The notes under the pieces were generated by a model. It was given only the letters and a program-made list of their open reading frames with translations, did no database searches and had not been told where the DNA came from. From the NCBI GenBank assembly GCA_934281605.1, contig CAKQXD010000002.1:237171-301170 (forward strand): a stretch of DNA of 64,000 nt, given 5' to 3'. The number at the start of each line of letters is the position of its first letter. Positions within the stretch are counted from its first letter, which is position 1. Positions 1-6,701 of this stretch are shown in pieces. This DNA comes from an uncultured Clostridia bacterium. Lineage in GTDB: Bacteria > Bacillota > Clostridia > Peptostreptococcales > Anaerovoracaceae. The translations under genes and the position numbers were made by a program.

Positions 1-2
1 TC

Positions 3-470
3 TTCAGCCACTACCTGGCTCCGCCTGAGAACATTTCGTTCCTGGAAGCCAGAGAAATGGCGCTGCCTCTTCTGGATCTGTATACCAAGGGTGAGATCGA
101 CGAGATCCAGCTCGTCTACACATCCTTTATCAGTTCCATGGAACAGCAGGTGCAGACGGCGAGACTGCTCCCGTTTGACGTAGAGCACGACCCGGAAGTG
201 ATCCGGAACGCCAAGACGGTGGAATACGAGCCGTCGGTGGAAGCCGTGTTCAACTACCTGGTTCCGAAGTATGTAGAAATGATGCTGTATGCGGCAGTAG
301 TAGAATCGGCGACCTGTGAGCATGCCGCTAGACGGATGGCGATGGAAAACGCCACCGACAGCGCCAGAGAAATGCTGGATGTGCTGTCCCTCACCTACAA
401 CAGGGCAAGGCAGTCTGCGATCACAGATGAAATCATAGAAATTGTAGCCGGTTCCGAGGCACAAAATTAG
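3..470 (+). CDS. atpG: ATP synthase F1 gamma subunit, 3' part only
   Basis: C-terminal part of the gamma (central stalk) subunit of F1Fo ATP synthase; the gene begins before the window and the open frame runs in from the first bases. The visible part has the gamma C-terminal pattern: a segment ending YVEMMLYAAVVESATCEHAARR, rich in small residues, followed by MAMENATDSAREML and a final helix NRARQSAITDEIIEIVAG, the long C-terminal helix that rotates inside the alpha3beta3 ring. It is followed after 9 bp, with an AGGAGG ribosome site, by atpD, the standard atpAGDC order. The call rests on this C-terminal signature plus position. Confidence 0.95.
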   Translation, partial: FSHYLAPPENISFLEAREMALPLLDLYTKGEIDEIQLVYTSFISSMEQQVQTARLLPFDVEHDPEVIRNAKTVEYEPSVEAVFNYLVPKYVEMMLYAAVVESATCEHAARRMAMENATDSAREMLDVLSLTYNRARQSAITDEIIEIVAGSEAQN

Positions 471-479
471 GAGGCGAAA

Positions 480-1871
480 ATGAACAAGGGAAAAATACAT
501 CAGATTATAGGACCTGTAATCGATATCAAGTTCAATGAGGACGAGATGCCTGAGTTGCTGAATGCCGTGAATATAGAGTACCAGGGAAGAACCATCGTAA
601 CAGAAGTTGCCCAGCACAAGGGCGACGATGTAGCGAGATGTATCGCTCTTTCCTCGACCGACGGACTCAGAAGAGGCATGGAAGCCGTGGATACGGGAGC
701 ACCGATCCAGGTACCTGTCGGCAAGGAAGTCCTGGGAAGAATGTTCAACGTAATCGGTGAGACCATCGATGAAAAGGGAGAAATCGACACAGATCTGGTA
801 GCATCCATTCACAGAGAGGCTCCGTCCTTCGAAGAACAGGATACTTCCGCACAGATCTTTGAAACAGGTATCAAGGTAATCGACCTGATCGCGCCGTACA
901 CACGAGGCGGTAAGGTTGGTCTGTTCGGCGGCGCCGGCGTAGGAAAGACCGTACTGATCCAGGAGCTGATCAGTAACATCGCGAGAGAGCACGGCGGTAT
1001 TTCCGTATTCGCAGGCGTAGGCGAACGTACAAGAGAAGGTAACGACCTGTACTACGAAATGATCGAGTCGGGCGTAATCAAAAATACAGCCATGGTATTC
1101 GGACAGATGAACGAACCGCCTGGCGCCAGAATGCGTGTTGCGCTGACCGGGCTGACCATGGCAGAATATTTCCGTGATAAAGAAAATCAGGACGTACTGC
1201 TGTTCATCGACAACATTTTCCGTTTTACCCAGGCAGGTTCCGAAGTATCCGCACTGCTGGGACGTGTACCGTCCGCAGTAGGTTACCAGCCGACCCTGGC
1301 AACGGAAATGGGTGCTCTGCAGGAAAGAATCACATCCACCAAGAAGGGATCCATCACTTCCGTACAGGCGGTATATGTACCGGCCGACGACCTGACTGAC
1401 CCTGCTCCGGCGACGACGTTCGCCCACCTGGATGCGACGACCGTACTGTCCAGATCCATCACAGAGCTGGGTATCTATCCGGCAGTAGATCCGCTGGAAT
1501 CCACTTCCAGAATCATGGATCCGCTGATTCTGGGCAAGGAGCACTATGAAACGGCCAGAGGCGTGCAGGAAGTGCTGCAGCGTTACAAGGAACTGCAGGA
1601 CATCATCGCCATCTTAGGTATGGACGAACTGGCTGATTCCGATAAGCTGATCGTAAACAGAGCCAGAAAGATTCAGAGATTCCTGTCTCAGCCATTCAGC
1701 GTAGCAGAACAGTTCACAGGCATGGAAGGTAAGTACCTGCCGCTGAAGGAAACGGTTCGCGGATTCCGCGAGATCCTGGAAGGCAAGCACGACGAAATTC
1801 CTGAACAGATGTTCCTCTTCGCAGGCGGTATCGATGAAGTTGTCGAGAAGTACGAGAAGAGCAAGAAATAG
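480..1871 (+). CDS. atpD: ATP synthase F1 beta subunit
   Basis: Catalytic beta subunit of F1Fo ATP synthase, 463 aa, the usual family length. Visible features: N-terminal beta-barrel domain; Walker A GGAGVGKT near residues 152-159; the GERTREGNDLYYEM stretch with the catalytic Glu; Walker B VLLFIDNIFRF near 240; and the conserved ALLGRVPSAVGYQPTLATEM segment. It acts on the cytoplasmic face of the membrane, making ATP from the ion gradient or, in a fermenter, often hydrolysing ATP to maintain it. Its ribosome site (AGGAGG) lies just after the atpG stop and it is followed 18 bp later by atpC, so it is co-transcribed with both. Confidence 0.98.
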   Translation: MNKGKIHQIIGPVIDIKFNEDEMPELLNAVNIEYQGRTIVTEVAQHKGDDVARCIALSSTDGLRRGMEAVDTGAPIQVPVGKEVLGRMFNVIGETIDEKGEIDTDLVASIHREAPSFEEQDTSAQIFETGIKVIDLIAPYTRGGKVGLFGGAGVGKTVLIQELISNIAREHGGISVFAGVGERTREGNDLYYEMIESGVIKNTAMVFGQMNEPPGARMRVALTGLTMAEYFRDKENQDVLLFIDNIFRFTQAGSEVSALLGRVPSAVGYQPTLATEMGALQERITSTKKGSITSVQAVYVPADDLTDPAPATTFAHLDATTVLSRSITELGIYPAVDPLESTSRIMDPLILGKEHYETARGVQEVLQRYKELQDIIAILGMDELADSDKLIVNRARKIQRFLSQPFSVAEQFTGMEGKYLPLKETVRGFREILEGKHDEIPEQMFLFAGGIDEVVEKYEKSKK

Positions 1872-1889
1872 GAGAAGGAGGGATCTGTC

Positions 1890-2327
1890 ATGGCGAACAG
1901 CGTAAGACTGGAAATCATTACTCCTTCCAAAAAGTTTTATCAGGGTGATGTAGAGCTCGTCATCGTCCGGACTCTGGAAGGTGACGAGGGCTTTATGAAA
2001 GGCCACGCCTGGGCGTGCAAGCTCCTGGACATCGGCGAAATGTGGATCCAGGAGAAGGGCGCTGCAAAGAACTCCTATAAGGTTGCTGCCATCGCAGGCG
2101 GTTTTATCGACGTCAAGGATACGATCATCATCTATACCGACGCGGTAGAATGGGCTGAGGATATCGATATGGAACGTGTCAACGCCGAGAAATCCCGTGC
2201 CGAAGAATGGCTGCGGGAGCATGAAGCGGACGGCACACCGGATGAGATCCTCCGCGCCAAAACATCCATCGCCAAAGCCGAGCTGCGTGCGGATGTTGCC
2301 GGCGGCGGAAGACGTAGAAAACACTAG
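1890..2327 (+). CDS. atpC: ATP synthase F1 epsilon subunit
   Basis: Epsilon subunit of F1 (145 aa), which couples gamma to the c-ring and inhibits ATP hydrolysis. The N-terminal beta-sandwich is recognisable (VRLEIITPSKKFYQGDVELVIV, then EGDEGFMKGHA and AAIAGGFIDVKDTIIIYTDAVEWAEDID), followed by the two-helix C-terminal domain (MERVNAEKSRAEEWLREHE...). The GHAWACKLLDIGEMWI stretch differs from the common GHAPL...G.L.I form, and the C-terminus ends in a Gly/Arg/Lys tail (GGGRRRKH). Start chosen for the GAGAAGGAGGG ribosome site 10 bases upstream. Last gene of the atp operon. Confidence 0.93.
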   Translation: MANSVRLEIITPSKKFYQGDVELVIVRTLEGDEGFMKGHAWACKLLDIGEMWIQEKGAAKNSYKVAAIAGGFIDVKDTIIIYTDAVEWAEDIDMERVNAEKSRAEEWLREHEADGTPDEILRAKTSIAKAELRADVAGGGRRRKH

Positions 2328-2362
2328 AGGAGGATCCTTCGGAGCGCTGCAAAGCCTCCGGC

Positions 2363-2449
2363 GGACGTCAATGTCACCTTGTCAGGTGACAAATATAGGA
2401 GTCCCCTGGGGGACGTCAATGTCACCTTGTCAGGTGACAAATATAGGAG
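2363..2449 (+). repeat. Tandem 48-bp hairpin/RBS element, two copies (site 1)
   Basis: Two copies (2363-2401 and 2411-2449) of GGACGTCAATGTCACC, loop, GGTGACAAATATAGGAG, repeated at a period of 48 bp and separated by a CCCCTGGGG-like palindrome. Each copy can form a 7-bp stem (GTCACCT/AGGTGAC, loop TGTC). The AGGAG at the end of the second copy is the ribosome binding site of the gene at 2456. The same element appears before trpB2, the dlt-like operon and thiolase. Confidence 0.9.
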
Positions 2450-2455
2450 CATATT

Positions 2456-2707
2456 ATGGGCGAAAATACAAGAACGGCGCTGATCGGCGTTATCGTAGAA
2501 GACGCCGGATCAGTGGAAGAGCTGAACCAGCTGCTGCACCAGTACCGGGATCACATCATCGGCCGGATGGGTATCCCCCATCCACAGAAATCCATCTCCA
2601 TCATCAGCATCGCGATGGAAGCGGATCAGGACACGGTGAGCGCACTCTCCGGCAAACTCGGCGCACTCAAAGGAGTCAGCACAAAAACCATTTATTCCAA
2701 GAATTAA
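2456..2707 (+). CDS. Putative iron-only hydrogenase system regulator (TM1266 family)
   Basis: An 83-aa protein of the TM1266-type family, annotated elsewhere as putative regulators of the iron-only hydrogenase system; members have an ACT/NikR-C-like fold. The family pattern is clear: TRTALIGVIVEDAGSVEELN near the N-terminus, then IIGRMGIPHPQKSISIISIAM and LSGKLGALKGVSTKTIYSKN at the C-terminus. It has no DNA-binding domain of its own, so the regulatory role is inherited from family annotation. The [FeFe] hydrogenase of this window lies 19 kb away. Its ribosome site belongs to the upstream hairpin/RBS repeat. A terminator follows directly. Confidence 0.8.
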   Translation: MGENTRTALIGVIVEDAGSVEELNQLLHQYRDHIIGRMGIPHPQKSISIISIAMEADQDTVSALSGKLGALKGVSTKTIYSKN

Positions 2708-2716
2708 AAATTACGA

Positions 2717-2745
2717 AAAAAGCTGCCGCTTGCGGCGGCTTTTTT
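2717..2745 (+). terminator. Intrinsic terminator after the TM1266-type gene
   Basis: Stem AAGCTGCCGC/GCGGCGGCTT (one mismatch or wobble) with a TT loop, followed by a T-run. It ends the transcript that contains the hydrogenase-regulator gene and separates the atp region from the AT-rich island. Confidence 0.88.
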
Positions 2746-2880
2746 GGTGGAGGAAATGTAATAAATAGTAGGTATAATGTAATGACTGGAGGTTGTTAGG
2801 AATATCAAGAGTGATATAATTATAGTGGTGAATATTTTTAGAGCAAATTAAATATTTTAGAGCAGAAAGAAGGGATTTAA

Positions 2881-3600
2881 ATGAATGCTGTAAAAAGATC
2901 ACGAACTTTTAAAGTAGTTATGATGCTTGTCATAGGAGTTCTTGCTGTCGCAATGACTATGCCAATGACTGCCAATGCTGCAAATAAGCATTATAGTAGT
3001 ACTAAATCAAAAGGGAAGCTTACGTATACACTATCTTGTAATGATAGCTCATACTACTATAATAAAAATGATAAGTGTACTCGTGTTAAAACTACGACAA
3101 CTTGGAACTGGTCAAAATGCCCTAAAATGTGGTGCTATACAGATTCTATTGCAGTAGGAAATGGGCAGGGTTTTACCGTTAGACAAGTAGCAAATTGTAA
3201 AAAAAATAATTATTGTACGCCGTATAATGTTGCAAATTGTAAGGTGACATATTATTTAGGGCCTCATCAAAGTGGTGATAAAAGTGGCAAATATGCTCCG
3301 CGAACTGTAAATATGACCGTAAAAATTAATGGGTCGGGTAAAGGAGCGTATGTAAATGTTCCAATGATGAAAGTATACACTATTAACGGAGTAAAATGCA
3401 ATTTCTATGCTAAAAAAGGCACGTTAACCGTAAATTGGGAAAAACAAGGGAAGGTTTCACCAGCCTCTTTTGCATCTAACTATGGACATAGGGTATTCTA
3501 TGCTAAGCCGAATGTCTCTATTAATGGATTTGATTTAAAATTTGGAAAATGTATAGTAAAAGGTGATAATACTTATATTTCTATGAAAAAGAGCTTGTAA
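2881..3600 (+). CDS. Secreted Cys/Tyr-rich protein of unknown function
   Basis: A 239-aa protein with a typical signal peptide (charged VKRSRTFK, hydrophobic VVMMLVIGVLAVAMTMP, likely cleavage after ANA near residue 34). The mature part is rich in Lys, Asn, Tyr and Cys, with at least eight Cys, for example CTRVKTTTTWNWSKCPKMWC and CKKNNYCTPYNVANC. Such Cys would suit disulfides in an exported protein. No membrane anchor or sorting tail is present, so release is likely. Base composition is far more AT-rich than the atp genes, suggesting acquired DNA. The AGAAGG sequence 8-13 bases upstream supports the start. I do not recognise the family. Confidence 0.7.
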   Translation: MNAVKRSRTFKVVMMLVIGVLAVAMTMPMTANAANKHYSSTKSKGKLTYTLSCNDSSYYYNKNDKCTRVKTTTTWNWSKCPKMWCYTDSIAVGNGQGFTVRQVANCKKNNYCTPYNVANCKVTYYLGPHQSGDKSGKYAPRTVNMTVKINGSGKGAYVNVPMMKVYTINGVKCNFYAKKGTLTVNWEKQGKVSPASFASNYGHRVFYAKPNVSINGFDLKFGKCIVKGDNTYISMKKSL

Positions 3601-3655
3601 TAATTACAAATCTATAACTAGTTGCATTTAATTGTTGGCGCAGAATAATTTAGAG

Positions 3656-3692
3656 AAAAAGCTGTCCTAAAATAAATAGGACAGCTTTTTTT
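3656..3692 (+). terminator. Intrinsic terminator after the secreted protein
   Basis: AAAAAGCTGTCCT, loop AAAATAAAT, AGGACAGCTTTTTTTT: a perfect stem followed by eight Ts, placed 55 bp after the stop codon. Confidence 0.93.
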
Positions 3693-3883
3693 TAAGGAGA
3701 AAATACTAATTTTTTGACAAGTTTATATTCCTGGAAATAACTTAAAGTTTCATCATCAATGATATGGTCATGATATATGCTAGGTAATGCTGTACTAACG
3801 CAGATTGGAAAAATCGATAGTTGCAAGAGAATACAATATCAGATAGCATAGTAGTATAAGAAAAGCTTATATAGTTAAAAGTT
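3693..3883. other. AT-rich spacer without a recognised gene
   Basis: About 190 bp between the terminator and the next gene. A TTGACA occurs near 3715 but no good -10 follows at 16-18 bp. No RNA structure or coding frame was recognised. Confidence 0.5.
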
Positions 3884-4246
3884 ATGAATATAGGAAATTA
3901 CACGAAAATGCTAGAAAGAAAATATGAGACACATGAATTTGCAGACGGAAGCAAATATCTAACGGTAATATTTACTGATCCAAAATACCAGTTGATAACC
4001 ACTTTTTTATTTGTTGAAGTCAATAGTTTTGAAGACTGGATAAAAGAAGATTTTGACGATGTCCTTTCTGGGAAATATCCTTTTCGTGAAAGTGGTGGAA
4101 ACATTTGTGGGTTGGAAATCACGCCTGAAACAACGAAGATTTATAATCTGCTGGTGGATGATGAAGATTCTGATTGCTGTGAAGTGGACACGAAAGAATT
4201 GCGAGCAATCATTGAGGAATGGTGTGATAAGGTGAAAAACTTATAA
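3884..4246 (+). CDS. Small acidic protein, homologous to the C-terminal half of its neighbour
   Basis: A 120-aa, strongly acidic cytoplasmic protein with no signal peptide. Residues 26-118 align with the C-terminal part of the protein at 4408-5124. Shared positions include IF.(D)P..L.TTFL, ED.IK..FD.V.SG, GN.C and LR..IE.WCD.V, so the two genes carry paralogous domains. I do not recognise a named family. Small acidic duplicated proteins in an AT-rich island are typical of immunity genes of polymorphic toxin systems, but that is inference and no toxin is visible in the window. The ribosome site is weak. Confidence 0.6.
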   Translation: MNIGNYTKMLERKYETHEFADGSKYLTVIFTDPKYQLITTFLFVEVNSFEDWIKEDFDDVLSGKYPFRESGGNICGLEITPETTKIYNLLVDDEDSDCCEVDTKELRAIIEEWCDKVKNL

Positions 4247-4248
4247 AA

Positions 4249-4290
4249 AGAAAATAACCGCATTAGTTTGACGAACCTGCGGTTATTTGA
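4249..4290 (+). terminator. Intrinsic terminator
   Basis: AAATAACCGCA ... TGCGGTTATTT, 11-bp stem with a 15-nt loop, directly after the small acidic gene. The A/T tails could work on both strands. Confidence 0.75.
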
Positions 4291-4407
4291 CCCTATTAAA
4301 TAACTGATCAGGAAGTGAGCCGTTTTATGGCTTTCCTCTTGATGTGATTTAAGTATAGCAGATAATGCAGTGGGATTCAATATAGCAATGGAGAGGGAGC
4401 GTGAAAA

Positions 4408-5124
4408 ATGAGCTTTTATATGCAGGCAGGAAATCAACCAACAAAAATCCGATGCGACTGTGCCGAGCGTTTTGGCGTAACCATAAATTCCTACAAGCAG
4501 TTCGAGGAACTAAAAGCATTTTTTGAAGGACAGGCAGAGAAGGGAATCTTCCGAGATATTCCGGTGCAGCAGCCGTATTATATTGGAAAAGGTGCATCAC
4601 ATGAAATAAAGTGGTATGCTAACAAATGGTACAAATGCTGTCTTTGCGGGACATTATGGGAATTCAAATATCCCAATTTCCCAGCAGCAGGTGCAGTGCG
4701 AAAATTTGTAGATGGGCAATATCCCGGTCCGGAAACAGATGCCTATGAGGAGCATCTGAAAGATAAAGCGTTGGACACGAAACTCCGGTTCGATGTAAAG
4801 TATATCGAGCATAATGACAAGCCGGACGATTTCGTTTATATTTTCGATGAGCCGTACAGCCTGCTTACCACTTTTCTTCACAGCGATGTGACGCCTTTGG
4901 AAGACTCTATAAAAAGAGCTTTTGATACGGTGATTTCAGGGGCCAGCGATTACGAAGAAATCGCTGGGAATGTTTGTTATGCAAAGATTGGTGCCGGGAT
5001 GACGCAGTTAACCACCAGAGCAGCCGATGGCTCCATACAAAACCAGTGTCAAGTCAGCACCAGTATATTGCGACAGCTGATCGAAGACTGGTGTGATGAA
5101 GTCCACAAGAATACCCGGCATTAA
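4408..5124 (+). CDS. Two-domain protein: Cys-rich N-terminus plus the small acidic domain
   Basis: A 238-aa cytoplasmic protein. Residues 1-105 contain two Cys groups (CDC near 16-18 and CCLC near 76-79) that resemble a zinc-ribbon or treble-clef site, followed by WEFKYPNFPAAGAVRKF. Residues about 130-236 match the 120-aa protein encoded just upstream (FVYIFDEPYSLLTTFL, EDSIKRAFDTVISG, LRQLIEDWCDEV). This looks like a duplication followed by fusion to a metal-binding N-terminal domain. Ribosome site GGGAGCG lies upstream. The gene ends 3 bp before a 46-bp inverted repeat that has a T-run behind it. Function unknown; an immunity role is a guess. Confidence 0.65.
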   Translation: MSFYMQAGNQPTKIRCDCAERFGVTINSYKQFEELKAFFEGQAEKGIFRDIPVQQPYYIGKGASHEIKWYANKWYKCCLCGTLWEFKYPNFPAAGAVRKFVDGQYPGPETDAYEEHLKDKALDTKLRFDVKYIEHNDKPDDFVYIFDEPYSLLTTFLHSDVTPLEDSIKRAFDTVISGASDYEEIAGNVCYAKIGAGMTQLTTRAADGSIQNQCQVSTSILRQLIEDWCDEVHKNTRH

Positions 5125-5127
5125 GTC

Positions 5128-5173
5128 ATTTCAGTCAGTTTAGCCTTGTTGGCCACTTAAAACTGACTGAAAT
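5128..5173 (+). repeat. 46-bp inverted-repeat unit (solitary copy A)
   Basis: ATTTCAGTCAGTTT ... AAACTGACTGAAAT, 14-bp perfect arms around an 18-nt centre, 46 bp in all. The same 46-bp unit occurs four times at 38.8-39.2 kb and three times at 54.2-54.5 kb. Here it sits 3 bp after a stop codon and is followed by TAGTTTTT, so this copy could also terminate transcription. Confidence 0.92.
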
Positions 5174-5240
5174 AGTTTTTCGTTCCAAGAAAGTATGGCG
5201 GACAAATTTTGCATAACGAGATATAAAAGCGGAGACAGAA

Positions 5241-5567
5241 ATGAAGATCACATTCAGAACTGGAAATATTGTATATAATGAATTGAAAATTGATTTTGAA
5301 AAGCCCCTTGCTGCGCAAGAAGATTGTTTGCTAGAGGATTTATTACAAGTGGAGTTTAGCAAAGGGTATTCATTAGATGTGGGCTGGTATCCGGAATTTG
5401 ACCTAAGCGGAAATTTTAAAATCCAAATCATCCAAAATGGTGATTGGGAGAATCCCGTATATTGCGTTAAATGTGAAGATCCAGAGGAATTGGAACAAGG
5501 CTTACGGGATGCAGAAGACTGGATTCTTGATGGGTTGCAAACTTGTGAAAAGGGAAAATATGAATAG
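5241..5567 (+). CDS. Small hypothetical protein (immunity-like)
   Basis: A 108-aa acidic protein, no signal peptide or membrane segment. It contains GWYPEFDLSGNFKIQIIQNGDW and ends in an acidic helix (EDPEELEQGLRDAEDWILDGL). The W-Y-x-x-F ... GDWE pattern loosely recalls immunity families such as Imm53, but I cannot assign it. It overlaps the next gene by 8 bases in another frame, which indicates coupled translation. AT-rich like the rest of the island. The start is preceded by AGCGGAGACAGAA. Confidence 0.6.
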   Translation: MKITFRTGNIVYNELKIDFEKPLAAQEDCLLEDLLQVEFSKGYSLDVGWYPEFDLSGNFKIQIIQNGDWENPVYCVKCEDPEELEQGLRDAEDWILDGLQTCEKGKYE

Positions 5568-5898
5568 TAAAATGAATAGAACTGGAGATATAACATTATT
5601 GGATATTGAGCAGGCTATACGAACCTATGCGGAAAAGACAGATAACAAAGGTGCAATGAAAGCCTGCAATGATATTATTGAAGACTTGGATTTAAATGCG
5701 AATGAATTTTTAGAGAAATACACAGGAATTTTAGATCAGTTGAATATCTGGTTTGACGAGGAACGAGATCGAACTGAAGAAACTTCAGCAGAATTGGAAT
5801 ACTGGATCGATTATAACAATCAAATCGTCGATGTCTTAAAACTAATTGATCCTAGATTTGAGTTTGCAGAATTTGTGGAATCATTCTTGAGTAAATAA
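5560..5898 (+). CDS. Small acidic hypothetical protein
   Basis: A 112-aa, very acidic and probably all-helical protein (DITLLDIEQAIRTYAEK, then NDIIEDLDLNANEFLEKY and FDEERDRTEETSAELEYWI). The start at 5560 was chosen over the in-frame ATG at 5437 because AAAAGGG lies at the right distance and because 5437 would put most of the extension inside the preceding gene. Translation is probably coupled to the gene at 5241. No family recognised; the context of clustered small acidic genes is typical of immunity or accessory loci. Confidence 0.6.
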   Translation: MNSKMNRTGDITLLDIEQAIRTYAEKTDNKGAMKACNDIIEDLDLNANEFLEKYTGILDQLNIWFDEERDRTEETSAELEYWIDYNNQIVDVLKLIDPRFEFAEFVESFLSK

Positions 5899-5973
5899 GA
5901 GTGGTTGTTCCATACTCATACAATCGATGTGGAGTTTTTAGAACGATAATCATAATAGAAAGAGAGCATTATA

Positions 5974-6114
5974 ATGCTGAATAAATTACGATCACAAATT
6001 GAAAAAACTAACTATTGGGATGCCAGAGTTGTGAAATTAGAGTGCAACTATTTTTGCGACGAATTTCATATCAAGAAAATCCCGTCTGCTACTTCTTTGC
6101 AGAATAAAGAATGA
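5974..6114 (+). pseudogene. Truncated remnant of an immunity-like gene
   Basis: A 46-codon frame beginning MLNKLRSQIEKTNYWDARVVKLEC and running through NYFCDEFHIKKI before losing character and stopping. The first 36 residues look like the N-terminus of a larger small-protein family of Clostridial accessory loci; the last 10 (PSATSLQNKE) come from DNA shared with the 3' end of the opposite-strand gene at 6089. It therefore looks like a 5' fragment cut off by a rearrangement. No function can be given. Confidence 0.45.
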
Positions 6115-6256
6115 TTCCGACATTGGCTGCCATGAGTGCCACAAACCCTGGAAGAATGCTTACGGATGCGGAAAGCCCGAGCTTACAAACGGAAAACAGG
6201 AACAATAAAATCACTAGGACGATGTTGGCAAGACAGCATTTAAGAGTTGCGTTCAT
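6089..6256 (-). CDS. Small two-helix membrane protein
   Basis: A 55-aa hydrophobic protein: helix 1 CLANIVLVILLFLFSVCKLGL, helix 2 SILPGFVALMAANVGIILY, ending in SAKK. The start at 6256 is chosen for the GAGGTGA ribosome site; a longer frame to 6349 has no comparable site. It converges on the truncated gene at 5974. Function unknown. Confidence 0.5.
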   Translation of the reverse strand: MNATLKCCLANIVLVILLFLFSVCKLGLSASVSILPGFVALMAANVGIILYSAKK

Positions 6257-6701
6257 TTCGGTCACCTCATTTTCGTGAATCGAGACTGTGTGTTTAGAGT
6301 AGCATACCAAGATACCCCCGGCAACTAAAATATTTTTCAGGAAAGTCACGAGAAATATCCTTTTTTCTCCTGCAAAGTTTTCGCAGGGGATTTTTTGGAT
6401 CGTTCAAGTTTCTGATGAGTGTTTGGTTACGCTATAATACCACGATTCGGGAAAAAGCTAGGTGCTGGGATAGTGGGACTATCCTGACATGGATAAAAGT
6501 CGCGGGTTAGGGTATTATGAGGTGATTGAAGCGGGGGTGATTATCCTGGATGAAATGTGCCCATGTGATTGCGATAGTTTTCAGGTCTCGGGTAGCGTCT
6601 GCGGAGGGCAAAATAACATTTCAAGCTTCTATAATAAAATTCGTGGTATTTTTTCTGGACAGAATATCCTAACCTGATAATCACCAGCGCTGCAGGATAT
6701 T
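6257..6701. other. Intergenic region without a convincing gene
   Basis: Holds a stem-loop followed by a T-run at 6368-6396 (CTCCTGC/GCAGGGG then TTTTTT, containing one CTGCAAAG octamer) and a small hairpin GGATAGT/ACTATCC at 6469-6485. A 62-codon frame at 6489-6677 has no ribosome site and no recognisable content. Composition shifts here from the AT-rich island back to the GC-richer backbone. Confidence 0.5.

Noticed and set aside
6489..6677. 62-codon plus-strand frame
   Set aside because: No ribosome site, no recognisable sequence, placed next to a hairpin; insufficient support.
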